64,000 nucleotides of DNA, from assembly GCA_016936355.1 (NCBI GenBank), contig JAFGYB010000010.1:61556-125555 (forward strand), written 5' to 3'. The notes under the pieces are model-generated. The model saw nothing but the letters and a program-made list of their open reading frames with translations, had not been told where the DNA came from and did no database searches. Position 1 is the stretch's first letter; each line of letters starts with the position of its first letter. A program made the position numbers and the translations under genes. Shown here piece by piece: positions 33,241 through 42,898 of this stretch. This stretch comes from Bacteroidales bacterium. GTDB lineage: Bacteria > Bacteroidota > Bacteroidia > Bacteroidales > F082.

Positions 33241-35394
33241 ATGAAAAAAGAACACATCTTCGACCTCGATTTCACAGACATCATGGATCCTAAATTCGAC
33301 CGCCGCGACTTTATCCGCGCTGCCGGCGGTGGAATCTTCATTTTCATGCTGCTGGGGCACCTGCCCCTCGAAGCACAGCAGGAAAGCACCGCCCGCCCCC
33401 AACTGCCCACCGACTTCAACGCCTTTCTGCGCATCGGTGAAGACGGCAGGGTTTCACTGTTCACCGGAAAAATTGAAATGGGACAGGGCGTCATCACCTC
33501 GCTGGCGCAAATGCTCGCCGACGAACTGGATGTAGAACTCACAACAATCGATATGGTAATGGGCGACACCGACCTGTGCCCGTGGGATATGGGTACCTTC
33601 GGTTCCATGTCCACCCGATTCTTCGGTCCCCCCTTGCGCGAAGCCGGTGCCGAAGGCCGCCATGTGCTCATCCAGCTGGCTGCCGAATACCTGAACGTTC
33701 CGGCCGGCGAACTGATTACCGTGGACGGTGTGGTATACAACAACCACAATAAAAACCAAAAGGTTACCTATGCCCAGCTGGCTAAGGGCAAGGCCATCGG
33801 ACGCCATGCTACAGGGAAAGTTCCGGTGAAAACACCGGATCAGTTTAAGGTGATGGGGAAATCCTATAACCATCAGGATGCCTTTGTAAAAGTCACCGGC
33901 AAGGCACATTATGCCGGAGACATCCGGCTGCCCGGCATGCTGTATGCTGCCGTGCTGCGTCCGCCGTCGCATGCCGCCAACCGTACTTCACTGGACCTGT
34001 CAGAAGCCCGGAAAGTGAACGGTGCCGTAGTGATCCACGACAACGACCTGGTAGCCGTTTTGCACGAGCTCCCTGATGTAGCAGAAGAGACCCTGACTAA
34101 AATCAAAGCAACTTACGACATCCCCGAATCGGATCTGAACGAAAAGACCATCTTCGATCATTTGCTCAGGGTGGCTCCCGCAGGGGAACAAATTGCCAAA
34201 AACGGAAGCCAGACCGTAGGGACCCGGCTGTCAGCCACTGTCGTTGAAAAGACCTATCTGGATGGATATGTAGCCCATGCCCCCATTGAGCCCCACACGG
34301 CTGTAGCCCATGTGGAAGGCGACAAAGCCACCGTGTGGCCTTCGTCGCAGACGCCGTTCCGCGCCAAAGACGAAGTAGCCGAAGCCCTGGGACTGAAAGC
34401 CAAAAACGTGCGCATCATCTCACCCTTTGTGGGCGGTGGTTTTGGCGGTAAATCGAGAAACCTGCAGGTAGTGGAAGCCGCCCGCCTTTCGAAGCTTTCC
34501 GGGAAACCGGTGATGGTCGCCTGGACCCGCGGTGATGAGTTCTTTAAAGACAGTTTCCGTCCGGCAGCCGTGGTAAAGATCAGGTCTGGAATCGACAAAA
34601 CCGGTCACCTGATGCTGTGGAACTACGATGTGTATTTTGCCGGACAACGGGGAGCCACGCATTTCTATTCCATTCCCAACTCCCTCACCGTTTCGCGCTA
34701 CCCGCGCTGGGGCGAAAAGAGTCCCCATCCCTTTGCCGTCGGTGCGTGGCGGGCGCCCGGCAACAACACCAATACCTTTGCCCGCGAATCACACATCGAC
34801 ATCATGGCGGCGGCAGCTGGCATAGACCCGGTGGAATTCCGCCTGCAGAACCTCACCGATCCTAAAATGACCGGCGTGCTGAAAGCCGCCGCCAAAAAAT
34901 TTGGCTGGACTCCGGCCAAGGGTCCCAGCGGGAGAGGCTACGGTGTGGCCCTGGGCATCGATGCCGGTACCTATGTGGCTTCCATGGCCGAAGTGGAAGT
35001 GGACACAAAAACCGGGAAGATCCGGGTGAAACGGGTGCTGGCCGCTCAGGATATGGGACTGGCTGTAAACCCGGAAGGGTCCGCCATCCAGATGGAAGGC
35101 TGCATCACCATGGGACTGGGTTATGCCCTGGCTGAAGAACTGCATTTCAAAGGCGGCGCAGTCCAGGACCTGAACTTCGATTCATACGACATCCCCCGCT
35201 TCTCGTGGCTGCCCGAAATTGAAACCGTCATCATCGACGCCAAAAACGATCCGCCGCAGGGCGGCGGTGAACCGGCCATCGTGACTATGGGTGCCGTCAT
35301 TGCCAACGCCGTGTTCGACGCCGTGGGCGCCCGCGTATTGCAGATGCCCCTGACCCCGGAACGGGTGCTGGAAGCAATGAAGGAGAAAGGTTAA
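33241..35394 (+). CDS. Molybdopterin-binding aldehyde/xanthine/isoquinoline-type oxidoreductase large subunit (IorB-like)
   Basis: A 717-residue catalytic subunit. A twin-arginine signal is visible (FDRRDFIRAAGGG, Arg21-Arg22, then a hydrophobic stretch ending LEAQ at 46), so the folded enzyme is probably exported by Tat. Cofactor contacts include GKIEMGQG, FVGGGFGGK and GAWRAPGNN. The probable catalytic Glu lies in GGGEPAIVTMGAVIANA near 679. The substrate is an aldehyde or N-heterocycle; it cannot be narrowed. A tatA gene lies 1.7 kb downstream. No molybdenum-cofactor maturation gene is adjacent. Confidence 0.9.
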   Translation: MKKEHIFDLDFTDIMDPKFDRRDFIRAAGGGIFIFMLLGHLPLEAQQESTARPQLPTDFNAFLRIGEDGRVSLFTGKIEMGQGVITSLAQMLADELDVELTTIDMVMGDTDLCPWDMGTFGSMSTRFFGPPLREAGAEGRHVLIQLAAEYLNVPAGELITVDGVVYNNHNKNQKVTYAQLAKGKAIGRHATGKVPVKTPDQFKVMGKSYNHQDAFVKVTGKAHYAGDIRLPGMLYAAVLRPPSHAANRTSLDLSEARKVNGAVVIHDNDLVAVLHELPDVAEETLTKIKATYDIPESDLNEKTIFDHLLRVAPAGEQIAKNGSQTVGTRLSATVVEKTYLDGYVAHAPIEPHTAVAHVEGDKATVWPSSQTPFRAKDEVAEALGLKAKNVRIISPFVGGGFGGKSRNLQVVEAARLSKLSGKPVMVAWTRGDEFFKDSFRPAAVVKIRSGIDKTGHLMLWNYDVYFAGQRGATHFYSIPNSLTVSRYPRWGEKSPHPFAVGAWRAPGNNTNTFARESHIDIMAAAAGIDPVEFRLQNLTDPKMTGVLKAAAKKFGWTPAKGPSGRGYGVALGIDAGTYVASMAEVEVDTKTGKIRVKRVLAAQDMGLAVNPEGSAIQMEGCITMGLGYALAEELHFKGGAVQDLNFDSYDIPRFSWLPEIETVIIDAKNDPPQGGGEPAIVTMGAVIANAVFDAVGARVLQMPLTPERVLEAMKEKG

Positions 35395-35544
35395 AAGGAC
35401 AAGGGCTGTAGTATCAAGTGTAAAAAAGTCTGTCATTTCTGGAAGAGTCACATAATTCGGGGACAGTTTCCTGTAAAGGGTTCATTGTGAAAAGATAGCT
35501 GTAATTTTCAGTGGAACCCGCATTCGCTGACCCACCTGTTTTTG

Positions 35545-35552
35545 TACTTTTG
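35545..35552 (+). promoter_or_regulatory. -7 promoter element (TACTTTTG)
   Basis: Exact match, 19 bases before the start at 35572 and inside the longer ORF, which supports the shorter start. Confidence 0.6.
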
Positions 35553-35571
35553 CACGACAAATTTTTACACG

Positions 35572-36930
35572 ATGAGTAACAAACAAAAGCAAACTGCCAT
35601 TATTGGAGCCGGAATCACCGGCCTGGTCACCGCTTTCTATCTGCATAAAAACAAGATTCCTTTCCATATTTATGAAAAATCAGATCATATCGGAGGGGTG
35701 ATCCAAACCACAAAAGAAGGGGATTTCATTTACGAAAGCGGGCCCAACAGCGGAACCATTTCCACCCCGGAAACGGCAGAACTGTTTGAGGACCTGAACC
35801 TGAAACCCGAAGTGGCCAATTCGGCTTCCGCCAAACGACTGATCTGGAAAAACGGTCGCTGGCACGCCCTTCCGTCGGGACTGGCGGGCGGCGTCACCAC
35901 GCCCCTGTTCACCTTCGGCGACAAGCTCCGGATTTTGGGAGAACCTTTCCGCAAAAAAGGCAACAATCCCGACGAAACACTGGCCGATCTGGTGCGTCGC
36001 CGCATGGGCAAAAGCTTCCTGAACTATGCCGTGGATCCGTTCATTCTGGGCATCTATGCCGGCGATCCGGAATACATCGTACCCAAATACGCCTTACCCA
36101 AACTGTATAACCTGGAACAAGAGTACGGCAGTTTCGTGGGGGGAACCATCAAAAAACGGAAAGAACCCAAAGACCCGCGGGACGACAAAGCCACCCGGGA
36201 GATCTTTTCTGCAGAAGGAGGGCTGGAAGAACTGGTACATGCTCTTGTGGCTGTCCTCGGAAAAGACAACATTACCACTCAGTGCGGCACTCTCACAATC
36301 GAACAAAAGGACCATGCATATACTGTAAACGGTAAGGAATATACCCATGTGGTGAGCACCGTGAATGCTCCCCAGCTGCCGGTTCTGTTTCCTTTCATCA
36401 AACAACAGCAGTTTGCAGCCATTACTAATTTGAAATACGCACGTGTTACCGAAGTGGCGCTGGGTTTCAAAAAATGGGACGGGATGTCGCTGGATGCTTT
36501 TGGCGGACTGATCCCCTTCAGGGAAAACCGCGACATTCTGGGTGTTTTGTTCATGTCGACCCTGTTCAAAAACCGCGCCCCTAAAGGCGGTGCCTTGATC
36601 ACTACCTTCGTGGGTGGCATGCGCAAACCCGAGCATGCCGATCTGAAAGGCAAGGACCTGGAAGACCTCATTGCTAAAGAAATGAAGATCACCATGGGAC
36701 TGAAAAGTTTCCGTCCCGATCTGTTCCGTCCCCGAAGCTATACCGAAGCCATTGCCCAGTACGGAGCCGATTCAGGCCCCCGGCTGGAAGCCATCAGCGA
36801 AATTGAAGAAAAACATCCGGGACTCTTCCTGGCCGGCAGCATCCGCAACGGCATCGGCATGGCCGACCGCATCAAGCAGGGACGCCAGCTGGCCGAACAA
36901 ATTGCAGGGCTGAAAGGCAGTGCAAAGTAA
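35572..36930 (+). CDS. hemG: Protoporphyrinogen/coproporphyrinogen oxidase (HemY/HemG type)
   Basis: A 452-residue FAD flavoprotein of late heme synthesis. The N-terminal Rossmann motif is IIGAGITGLVTAFYL, with IYEKSDHIGGVI for the adenosine ribose. ESGPNS, FRKKGNNPDETLADLVRRRMG and NYAVDPFILGIYAGDP are family signatures, and LAGSIRNGIGMADRIKQGRQLAEQI near the end closes the FAD site. Oxygen-dependent oxidation of protoporphyrinogen IX is the usual role; some bacterial members use coproporphyrinogen III instead. Start at 35572 fits the promoter. Confidence 0.92.
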   Translation: MSNKQKQTAIIGAGITGLVTAFYLHKNKIPFHIYEKSDHIGGVIQTTKEGDFIYESGPNSGTISTPETAELFEDLNLKPEVANSASAKRLIWKNGRWHALPSGLAGGVTTPLFTFGDKLRILGEPFRKKGNNPDETLADLVRRRMGKSFLNYAVDPFILGIYAGDPEYIVPKYALPKLYNLEQEYGSFVGGTIKKRKEPKDPRDDKATREIFSAEGGLEELVHALVAVLGKDNITTQCGTLTIEQKDHAYTVNGKEYTHVVSTVNAPQLPVLFPFIKQQQFAAITNLKYARVTEVALGFKKWDGMSLDAFGGLIPFRENRDILGVLFMSTLFKNRAPKGGALITTFVGGMRKPEHADLKGKDLEDLIAKEMKITMGLKSFRPDLFRPRSYTEAIAQYGADSGPRLEAISEIEEKHPGLFLAGSIRNGIGMADRIKQGRQLAEQIAGLKGSAK

Positions 36931-37044
36931 TATTTGCGATACGCTTCGCTATCGGAATTCATTCAATGCTCAAAGTTCAATACCATTCATTTTTGAACTT
37001 TGCGTTTCATGAAAAACATTTCTCCTGAAAATGCGTTAATTTTA

Positions 37045-37052
37045 TACTTTTG
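37045..37052 (+). promoter_or_regulatory. -7 promoter element (TACTTTTG) for tatA
   Basis: Exact match, 15 bases before the tatA start. Confidence 0.6.
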
Positions 37053-37067
37053 CGTAAACTTTAATCC

Positions 37068-37451
37068 ATGGTACTGCTGTTTTTCGATTTTGGAACCGGT
37101 GAAATCTTCCTCATCGTGCTGGCTATCTTCCTGGTGTTTGGCCCCAAGAAAATCCCGGAACTGGCGCGCACCATGGGAAAAGTTGTGAACGAGATCAAAA
37201 AGGCTTCCGAGGAAGTGAAGTCGGAACTCAATAAGGAAGCCGATCGTCAGGAACGGGAAGACAAACTGAAGAAATACCGCGAGCAGGTAAATATTATTGA
37301 AAGCGAAGGCCCTGTTGAAGAAAAGAAAGATGAAAAAGTCGAAGTAAAGGAGGGCAAGAATCCGGAGGGCAAAACTGAAGAGAATGTTGAAGTAAAAGAA
37401 CCGAAAACCACCGAAACAGAAGAAAACAAACCGGAACCTAAGCAAGAATAA
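37068..37451 (+). CDS. tatA: Sec-independent protein translocase TatA/TatB-type
   Basis: A 127-residue membrane protein. One short N-terminal helix (about 11-24, GEIFLIVLAIFLVF) is followed by the hinge FGPKKIPELART and an amphipathic helix (to about 60), then a long acidic Glu/Lys tail. TatA assembles into the pore that exports folded twin-arginine proteins. TatC is not in the window. The tail is longer than in minimal TatA, so a TatB-like role is possible. The next gene starts three bases after its stop. Confidence 0.9.
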   Translation: MVLLFFDFGTGEIFLIVLAIFLVFGPKKIPELARTMGKVVNEIKKASEEVKSELNKEADRQEREDKLKKYREQVNIIESEGPVEEKKDEKVEVKEGKNPEGKTEENVEVKEPKTTETEENKPEPKQE

Positions 37452-37454
37452 CTC

Positions 37455-39944
37455 ATGACCGGGAAACACCAGAAAACATACCGATCGACAAAGACCGCCG
37501 CGCTGTTGTTTTTGCTGATGCTGTTTCCCTTCCTGTTGCAGGCCCAGTTTGGGTCGCCCCTGCGTACGGCGGACAGGCTTTTTGCCAACCAGCAATACAG
37601 TCTGGCACTGAAAAAATATTACAAGGCTTACAACAAGATGAAAGGCAACCGGGAAGAACGCAACCGGGTAGCCGAACGCATGGCCGACTGTTACCGCCTC
37701 ACGGAGAACTATCGCCGGGCCATTCCGTTATACGAACATCTGGTTCGGTACGGATGGGCTAAAAAACACCCGCTGGTCTACCTCCGGCTGGCCGACCTGA
37801 TGAAAATGTACGACCGGTACACCGACGCAGAAAAATACTACAAAGAATACATCCAGGCCGTTCCGGATGATCCCCGCGGAAAACTGGGACTCTCCTCTCT
37901 CCTGTTGGTGAAAGACTGGACCGAACATCCCACCAACTACCAGGTGACCCATCCCCGCAAACTCAATTCACGGGAAGCCGACTATGCTCCGGCCTTCCTG
38001 TCGGAGAATTTCAACTCCATTGTGTTCACCTCCACCCGCAAAGAAAGTACAGGAAAGGAACTGGACGGCTGGACCGGACAAAAATTCAGCGATCTGTTTA
38101 CCGACCAGCAGGACCGGGAAGGCAAATGGAGCAACCCGGTGTTACTGGACAGCAAAACCGGTAACGTCAACACCAATGCCAACGAGGGCGATCCCTGGGT
38201 CAACGACCGGTACAACCGCATGTATTTCACCCGATGCAAAAAGGTTCCGGATAAAAAAACAGGCTGTCAGATCTATGTCTCCCAACGGGTGGGCCGCATC
38301 TGGAGCAAAGCCAAACGGGTGAGGATCATGGGAGTGGACACAACCGCTTCGGTGGGCCAGCCCACACTTTCGAAAGACGAACTGACGATGATTTTCGCCT
38401 CCGACAAAAGAGGCAGCCTGGGCGGTACCGACTTGTGGATTTCCAAACGAAAAGACGTAAACGCTCCCTTTGGCCATCCGTTTAACCTGGGTCCCGTGAT
38501 CAACACCAAAGGCAACGAAATGTTTCCGTTCCTGAGAAACGACTCCATTCTGTATTTCTCTTCCGACGGCCACGGTGGTATGGGTGGACTGGATATTTTT
38601 GTTTCCAGAATCAATGCTTCCGGAACCTGGAGTCAGCCCGAAAACCTTAAGTATCCTGTCAATTCACCGTTTGATGATCTGAGTTTCATCATCGAACCCA
38701 ACCACAACAGGGGCTATTTCAGCTCCAACCGAAAAGGTTCGGTGGGAAAAGAAGATCTTTATGCCTTTGTGATTCCGGAAAAAGAATTCTCCCTGTCGGG
38801 AACCGTAACCAATGCCCGTACCTTGTTTGGCATGGGCAACCTGCGCATCGACCTCACCGATTCGCTGGGTAGTCGTGTATCCACAATCACCAACGACAAA
38901 GGTTATTACTCCTTCGGTCAGAGTCAGGTTCGTAAAAACCGTAGCTACACCCTGTCTGTCAGCGAAAAAAACTACCTGACCCAAACCCACACATTCACCA
39001 CCAAAGGACTGGATGCCAGCAAGGATTTCACCGTGAATTTCCGGATGGAACCCATCCCGTCGAAACCGGTAGTATTGCCCGACATCCTCTACGATCTGGG
39101 GAAATGGAACCTGAAAACCCAGTACCAGGATTCGCTGCAGGGACTGGTGCAGATGCTCCGCGACAATCCGGGACTGGTCATCGAGCTGGGTTCGCATACC
39201 GACTCCCGCGGTTCGGACGAAGAAAACGACATCCTTTCGCAACGCAGGGCCCGTTCAGTGGTGAATTACCTGATCCTGCGCGGCATCAACCCCGGACGTC
39301 TGGTAGCCAAAGGATACGGGGAACGCGTTCCCAGAACACTGCAAAAGAACATCACACGCAACGGCTATCCCTTTAAAGAAGGAACAACTTTGACCGATCC
39401 ATACATCCAGTCGCTGCCCGATCGTACGGATAAGGAAGCGGCCTATGCGCTGAACCGGCGAACCGATTTCAGAATCCTGCGCCGCGACTTCAAACCGAAT
39501 GCAGCGGAAGCGGCACTCGATACCAACTTCCAAATCACACTCACCCACGGCGACAACGAAGTTCCCTTCTACGCCAGCAAGTCCAACGGCTTGTATGTTT
39601 CCAGCTGCCTGATCAACGGATTACAGGAACCGTTTATGTACGATCCCAACAACAGTGCCCTCATCTCCGTGAACAAAGCCATTGAACTGCTCAACGAAGG
39701 CATCATCAGCAAAGAGGATTTCGTGGGCAACCCCGAAGAAATCCTTCAAAACAATACCATCCGAAACAATGCGGTGCTGAACCTGAAGGAAGTCACCATC
39801 GGCGGTAAGACCATCAAAAACCTGCAGGTCATTGTCAGCAAAAACCTGTTCTTTGGCATTGTCTTTGGAAAACCGGTACTGAACCAGCTCGGAAAATACG
39901 ATTTCAACACCCAAAAACACCTATTGATCATCCATGGAAAATAA
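37455..39944 (+). CDS. PorE-like OmpA-family protein with TPR, propeller, CRD, OmpA and a C-terminal aspartic-protease-like domain
   Basis: An 829-residue exported protein (signal peptide about 1-31). The domain order is TPR-like helices (about 40-130), PD40/WD40-type propeller repeats (about 165-440, e.g. GGMGGLDIFVSR), a carboxypeptidase-regulatory beta-sandwich (446-520), and OmpA peptidoglycan-binding (542-680, SHTDSRGSDEEN, SQRRARSV). This order matches PorE of the type IX secretion system, thought to tie the core complex to peptidoglycan. Residues 688-829 look like a retropepsin-like fold: MYDPNNSALIS (Asp730) where DTGAS is expected, then VTIGGKTIKNLQVIV and FFGIVFGKPVLNQLGKYDF. The active-site Gly is missing, so activity is doubtful. 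The 3' end overlaps purM by 11 bases. Confidence 0.82.
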   Translation: MTGKHQKTYRSTKTAALLFLLMLFPFLLQAQFGSPLRTADRLFANQQYSLALKKYYKAYNKMKGNREERNRVAERMADCYRLTENYRRAIPLYEHLVRYGWAKKHPLVYLRLADLMKMYDRYTDAEKYYKEYIQAVPDDPRGKLGLSSLLLVKDWTEHPTNYQVTHPRKLNSREADYAPAFLSENFNSIVFTSTRKESTGKELDGWTGQKFSDLFTDQQDREGKWSNPVLLDSKTGNVNTNANEGDPWVNDRYNRMYFTRCKKVPDKKTGCQIYVSQRVGRIWSKAKRVRIMGVDTTASVGQPTLSKDELTMIFASDKRGSLGGTDLWISKRKDVNAPFGHPFNLGPVINTKGNEMFPFLRNDSILYFSSDGHGGMGGLDIFVSRINASGTWSQPENLKYPVNSPFDDLSFIIEPNHNRGYFSSNRKGSVGKEDLYAFVIPEKEFSLSGTVTNARTLFGMGNLRIDLTDSLGSRVSTITNDKGYYSFGQSQVRKNRSYTLSVSEKNYLTQTHTFTTKGLDASKDFTVNFRMEPIPSKPVVLPDILYDLGKWNLKTQYQDSLQGLVQMLRDNPGLVIELGSHTDSRGSDEENDILSQRRARSVVNYLILRGINPGRLVAKGYGERVPRTLQKNITRNGYPFKEGTTLTDPYIQSLPDRTDKEAAYALNRRTDFRILRRDFKPNAAEAALDTNFQITLTHGDNEVPFYASKSNGLYVSSCLINGLQEPFMYDPNNSALISVNKAIELLNEGIISKEDFVGNPEEILQNNTIRNNAVLNLKEVTIGGKTIKNLQVIVSKNLFFGIVFGKPVLNQLGKYDFNTQKHLLIIHGK

Positions 39945-41112
39945 CTCAGAACAAAACTCCCGCTACAGCCAGAGAGGTGTTTCCTCGGGAAAAGAAGAGG
40001 TGCACCGCGCTATTCAGCACATTGACAAAGGACTTTTCCCTCATGCCTTTTGCAAGGTTATTCCTGATATTTTGGGAAACGACAAACACTATTGCAACAT
40101 CATGCACGCCGACGGAGCCGGAACCAAATCATCACTGGCCTATCTCTACTGGAAAGAAACCGGCGACCTGAGCGTGTGGGAAGGCATTGCCCAGGATGCC
40201 ATCGTGATGAATACCGACGATCTGCTCTGTGTGGGTGCCACGCAGGATATTTTGCTGTCTTCCACCATCGGGAGGAATAAAAACCTGATCCCCGGAGAAG
40301 TGGTGGCAGCCCTCATCAACGGTACGGAGAAATTTTTGGAGAAAATGCGCTCGATGGGAATCTCTATGCACCTTACCGGCGGGGAAACCGCCGACGTGGG
40401 TGATCTGGTGCGCACCGTGATTGTGGATTCCACGGTTACGGCCCGGTTGAAACGATCGGAGGTGATTGAAAACAACATCCGCCCCGGGGATGTGATCGTG
40501 GGGCTGGCCTCCTTTGGCAAAGCCAGTTACGAAGACGAATACAACGGAGGTACCGGCAGCAACGGACTTACTTCTGCCCGTCACGATGTACTGCACAACG
40601 CACTGGCAGGGAAATACCCGGAAAGCTACGATCCGTTGGTTCCCGAATCGCTTGTTTATTCAGGGAAACTGGGACTTACCGACCCGTCTCCCGTGGAAGG
40701 AATAACTGTTGGAAAACTGCTGCTCTCCCCCACCCGGACCTATGCACCGGTGGTGAACGACATTTTTAAAGAAATGAAGCCGCACATCCACGGAATGATT
40801 CATTGCAGCGGAGGAGCTCAAACCAAGGTTCTGCACTTTATCGACAACCTGCACATCATCAAAGACAATTTGTTTGAAGTACCTCCCCTGTTTCAAATGA
40901 TCCAGGAACAATCCAATACCCCCTGGAATGAGATGTACCGGGTTTTTAATATGGGGCACCGGATGGAATTTTATGTCCCGCGGGAACTGGCGGAACCCAT
41001 CATACAAATTACTGATCAGTACAACATTAAAGCACAAATTGTCGGGACCGTTTCGGATCACTACACCAAAAAACTGACCATCCGTTCGAAAATGGGAAAC
41101 TTTGAATATTAG
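39934..41112 (+). CDS. purM: Phosphoribosylformylglycinamidine cyclo-ligase (AIR synthase)
   Basis: A 392-residue ATP-grasp-like PurM enzyme that closes the imidazole ring in purine synthesis. Features are ADGAGTKSSLAY (about 50-61), AQDAIVMNTDDLLCVGA, HLTGGETADVGDLV, VIVGLASFGKASYE and HGMIHCSGGAQTKVLHF. It is longer than the Escherichia coli enzyme (345), with an insertion around DEYNGGTGSNGLTSARHD as is usual in this phylum. Translation is probably coupled to the preceding OmpA gene through the 11-base overlap, though the functions are unrelated. Confidence 0.95.
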   Translation: MENNSEQNSRYSQRGVSSGKEEVHRAIQHIDKGLFPHAFCKVIPDILGNDKHYCNIMHADGAGTKSSLAYLYWKETGDLSVWEGIAQDAIVMNTDDLLCVGATQDILLSSTIGRNKNLIPGEVVAALINGTEKFLEKMRSMGISMHLTGGETADVGDLVRTVIVDSTVTARLKRSEVIENNIRPGDVIVGLASFGKASYEDEYNGGTGSNGLTSARHDVLHNALAGKYPESYDPLVPESLVYSGKLGLTDPSPVEGITVGKLLLSPTRTYAPVVNDIFKEMKPHIHGMIHCSGGAQTKVLHFIDNLHIIKDNLFEVPPLFQMIQEQSNTPWNEMYRVFNMGHRMEFYVPRELAEPIIQITDQYNIKAQIVGTVSDHYTKKLTIRSKMGNFEY

Positions 41113-41218
41113 CCTGTAAGTTTTTCACAAAAAGTGAAACTTTTCCTCATTTCACTGCCTTTTCTGTAACAATTTATTATACTTGCAGGATTATTTATCC
41201 CTGTAAATACATCAGCAT

Positions 41219-42898
41219 ATGGCAAAAACAAATGACGGATGGGGCTCACGCATCGGACTGATCTTAGCAATGGCCGGTAATGCGGTGGGTCTGGGTAACT
41301 TTTTGAGATTTCCGGTACAAGCCATCCAAAACGGGGGCGGTACCTTTATCATACCTTACTTTGTTTCCTTTTTGGTTATGGGGATTCCCCTGCTGTGGAT
41401 CGAATGGTCCATGGGCCGGTTTGGCGGAGTCAGAGGATTCCACTCCACGCCCTTTATTGTCGGGAGCATGGGAAAAAAACGCATGTGGAAGTATGTGGGA
41501 ACCTTTGCCATATTCACCAACCTGGGGATTATTTCCTACTACACCTATATTGAATCGTGGACCCTCAGTTACACACTGAAGTCCATCTTTCAGAGTTTTC
41601 ACGGAATGAACATTCATCAGGTGGAGGCTGCCTTTGACACCTATGCGGGGGTACACGGAAACCTGACCGACAACAAAGTAGACATCAACGTACCCGGATG
41701 GGGACTGCTGGCTTTCTTTGTTACACTGGCCGTCAATATTTACATCCTGTCCAAAGGACTGAGTGCAGGGATCGAGAAAGTAGCCAAATTTGCCATGCCT
41801 CTGCTGGTTCTTTTCGGTGTTTTTCTGGCGATCCGGGGGATCACTCTGGGCCATACAGGCATGCCCAATTGTGCTACCTGTAATTCACAATCGGGACTCG
41901 ATTTCCTTTGGAACCCGGACTTCAGTAGTCTGGCCAATCCCAAAATCTGGCTGGCGGCGGCGGGACAGATCTTTTTCACGCTTTCGGTTGGGATGGGTAC
42001 CATCCATTGTTACGCGGCCTATCTGAAGAAAAATGATGATGTAGCGCTGAACGCGATGTCGGCAGGCTGGATGAACGAATTTGTGGAAATTGTTCTGGGT
42101 GCATCCATCGTGATTCCGATTGCTGTCGGGTACATGGGACTGGATTGGGTGAAAGAGAATGCCGGCTTTATGATGGCCTTTAAAACCATGCCCTACCTCT
42201 TCAACCAGTGGGGTGTTGTACTGGCAACCCTTTCCGGCGTAGCCTGGTTCGGACTGTTGTTCTTCGCGGGGATTACTTCCTCACTGGCCATGGGCACACC
42301 GTTCATTGGTTTTGTGGAAGACGAATTCGGATGGAGCCGGAAAAAAGGAGCCCTGGTACTGGGTGTCCTGATCATGATCCTGGCACTGCCCACCATATTC
42401 TTCTTCGAATACGGTGTATTTGATGAATACGATTACTGGACCGGTACGGTGGCACTGGTGGTCTTTGCCCTGCTGGAAGTGATTCTGTTCTCCTGGATCT
42501 TCGGCATCAAAAAAGGCTGGAGGGAGATCACCCAGGGTTCGGATATCAAAATACCGAACTTTTACAAATTCATCATCAAGTGGGTCACCCCGATTTTTAT
42601 TCTGGTGATTTTTGTGACTGCCTTAATCAAGCCTCTGCACGGAGAACTATCTGACTGGCAGCTGGCATTCCACCAATTGTTTACGCAGGGAACCTGGCCC
42701 TGGGCCAACGACAGCATCATTGCCCAGATCTTCCATCTGAACCAAAAAATTGTCTATTTCAAACACGGAGTGCCCACGGGTATGTTCTTTAAGGACATGG
42801 CCCGGTTGCTGCTCCTGTCCACTTTCCTGTTGCTGAGTTACTTCACTCATGTGGCAGATAAAAAAAGAAAAGCATCAACCAAAACCATAGAATCATGA
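41219..42898 (+). CDS. Neurotransmitter:sodium symporter (NSS) family transporter
   Basis: A 559-residue inner-membrane Na+-coupled amino-acid transporter with about twelve helices. The first unwound helix has GNAVGLGNFLRFP (about 21-33), the signature of the Na+ and substrate sites. NGGGTFIIPYF and the TM6 region FFTLSVGMGTIHCYAAY follow. A small MetS-like gene overlaps its stop codon by ATGA. In Corynebacterium glutamicum the MetP/MetS pair imports methionine and alanine, so an aliphatic amino acid is a reasonable substrate guess. A one-mismatch -7 element (TATACTTG, 41178-41185) precedes it. Confidence 0.93.
   Translation: MAKTNDGWGSRIGLILAMAGNAVGLGNFLRFPVQAIQNGGGTFIIPYFVSFLVMGIPLLWIEWSMGRFGGVRGFHSTPFIVGSMGKKRMWKYVGTFAIFTNLGIISYYTYIESWTLSYTLKSIFQSFHGMNIHQVEAAFDTYAGVHGNLTDNKVDINVPGWGLLAFFVTLAVNIYILSKGLSAGIEKVAKFAMPLLVLFGVFLAIRGITLGHTGMPNCATCNSQSGLDFLWNPDFSSLANPKIWLAAAGQIFFTLSVGMGTIHCYAAYLKKNDDVALNAMSAGWMNEFVEIVLGASIVIPIAVGYMGLDWVKENAGFMMAFKTMPYLFNQWGVVLATLSGVAWFGLLFFAGITSSLAMGTPFIGFVEDEFGWSRKKGALVLGVLIMILALPTIFFFEYGVFDEYDYWTGTVALVVFALLEVILFSWIFGIKKGWREITQGSDIKIPNFYKFIIKWVTPIFILVIFVTALIKPLHGELSDWQLAFHQLFTQGTWPWANDSIIAQIFHLNQKIVYFKHGVPTGMFFKDMARLLLLSTFLLLSYFTHVADKKRKASTKTIES

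Noticed and set aside
32517..33749. 410-codon minus-strand ORF opposite the molybdenum hydroxylase genes
   Set aside because: Antisense to two well-supported genes in a GC-rich region, which lengthens shadow ORFs. Low-complexity Ser/Arg start and no motif.
35420..35450. Third copy of repeat family C
   Set aside because: Only the GTCATTTC end block is recognisable; the opposite end and the middle are missing, so it may be chance.
41113..41145. Terminator after purM
   Set aside because: AGTTTTTCAC and GTGAAACT pair only with a bulge, and the following T run is weak; not listed as a feature.
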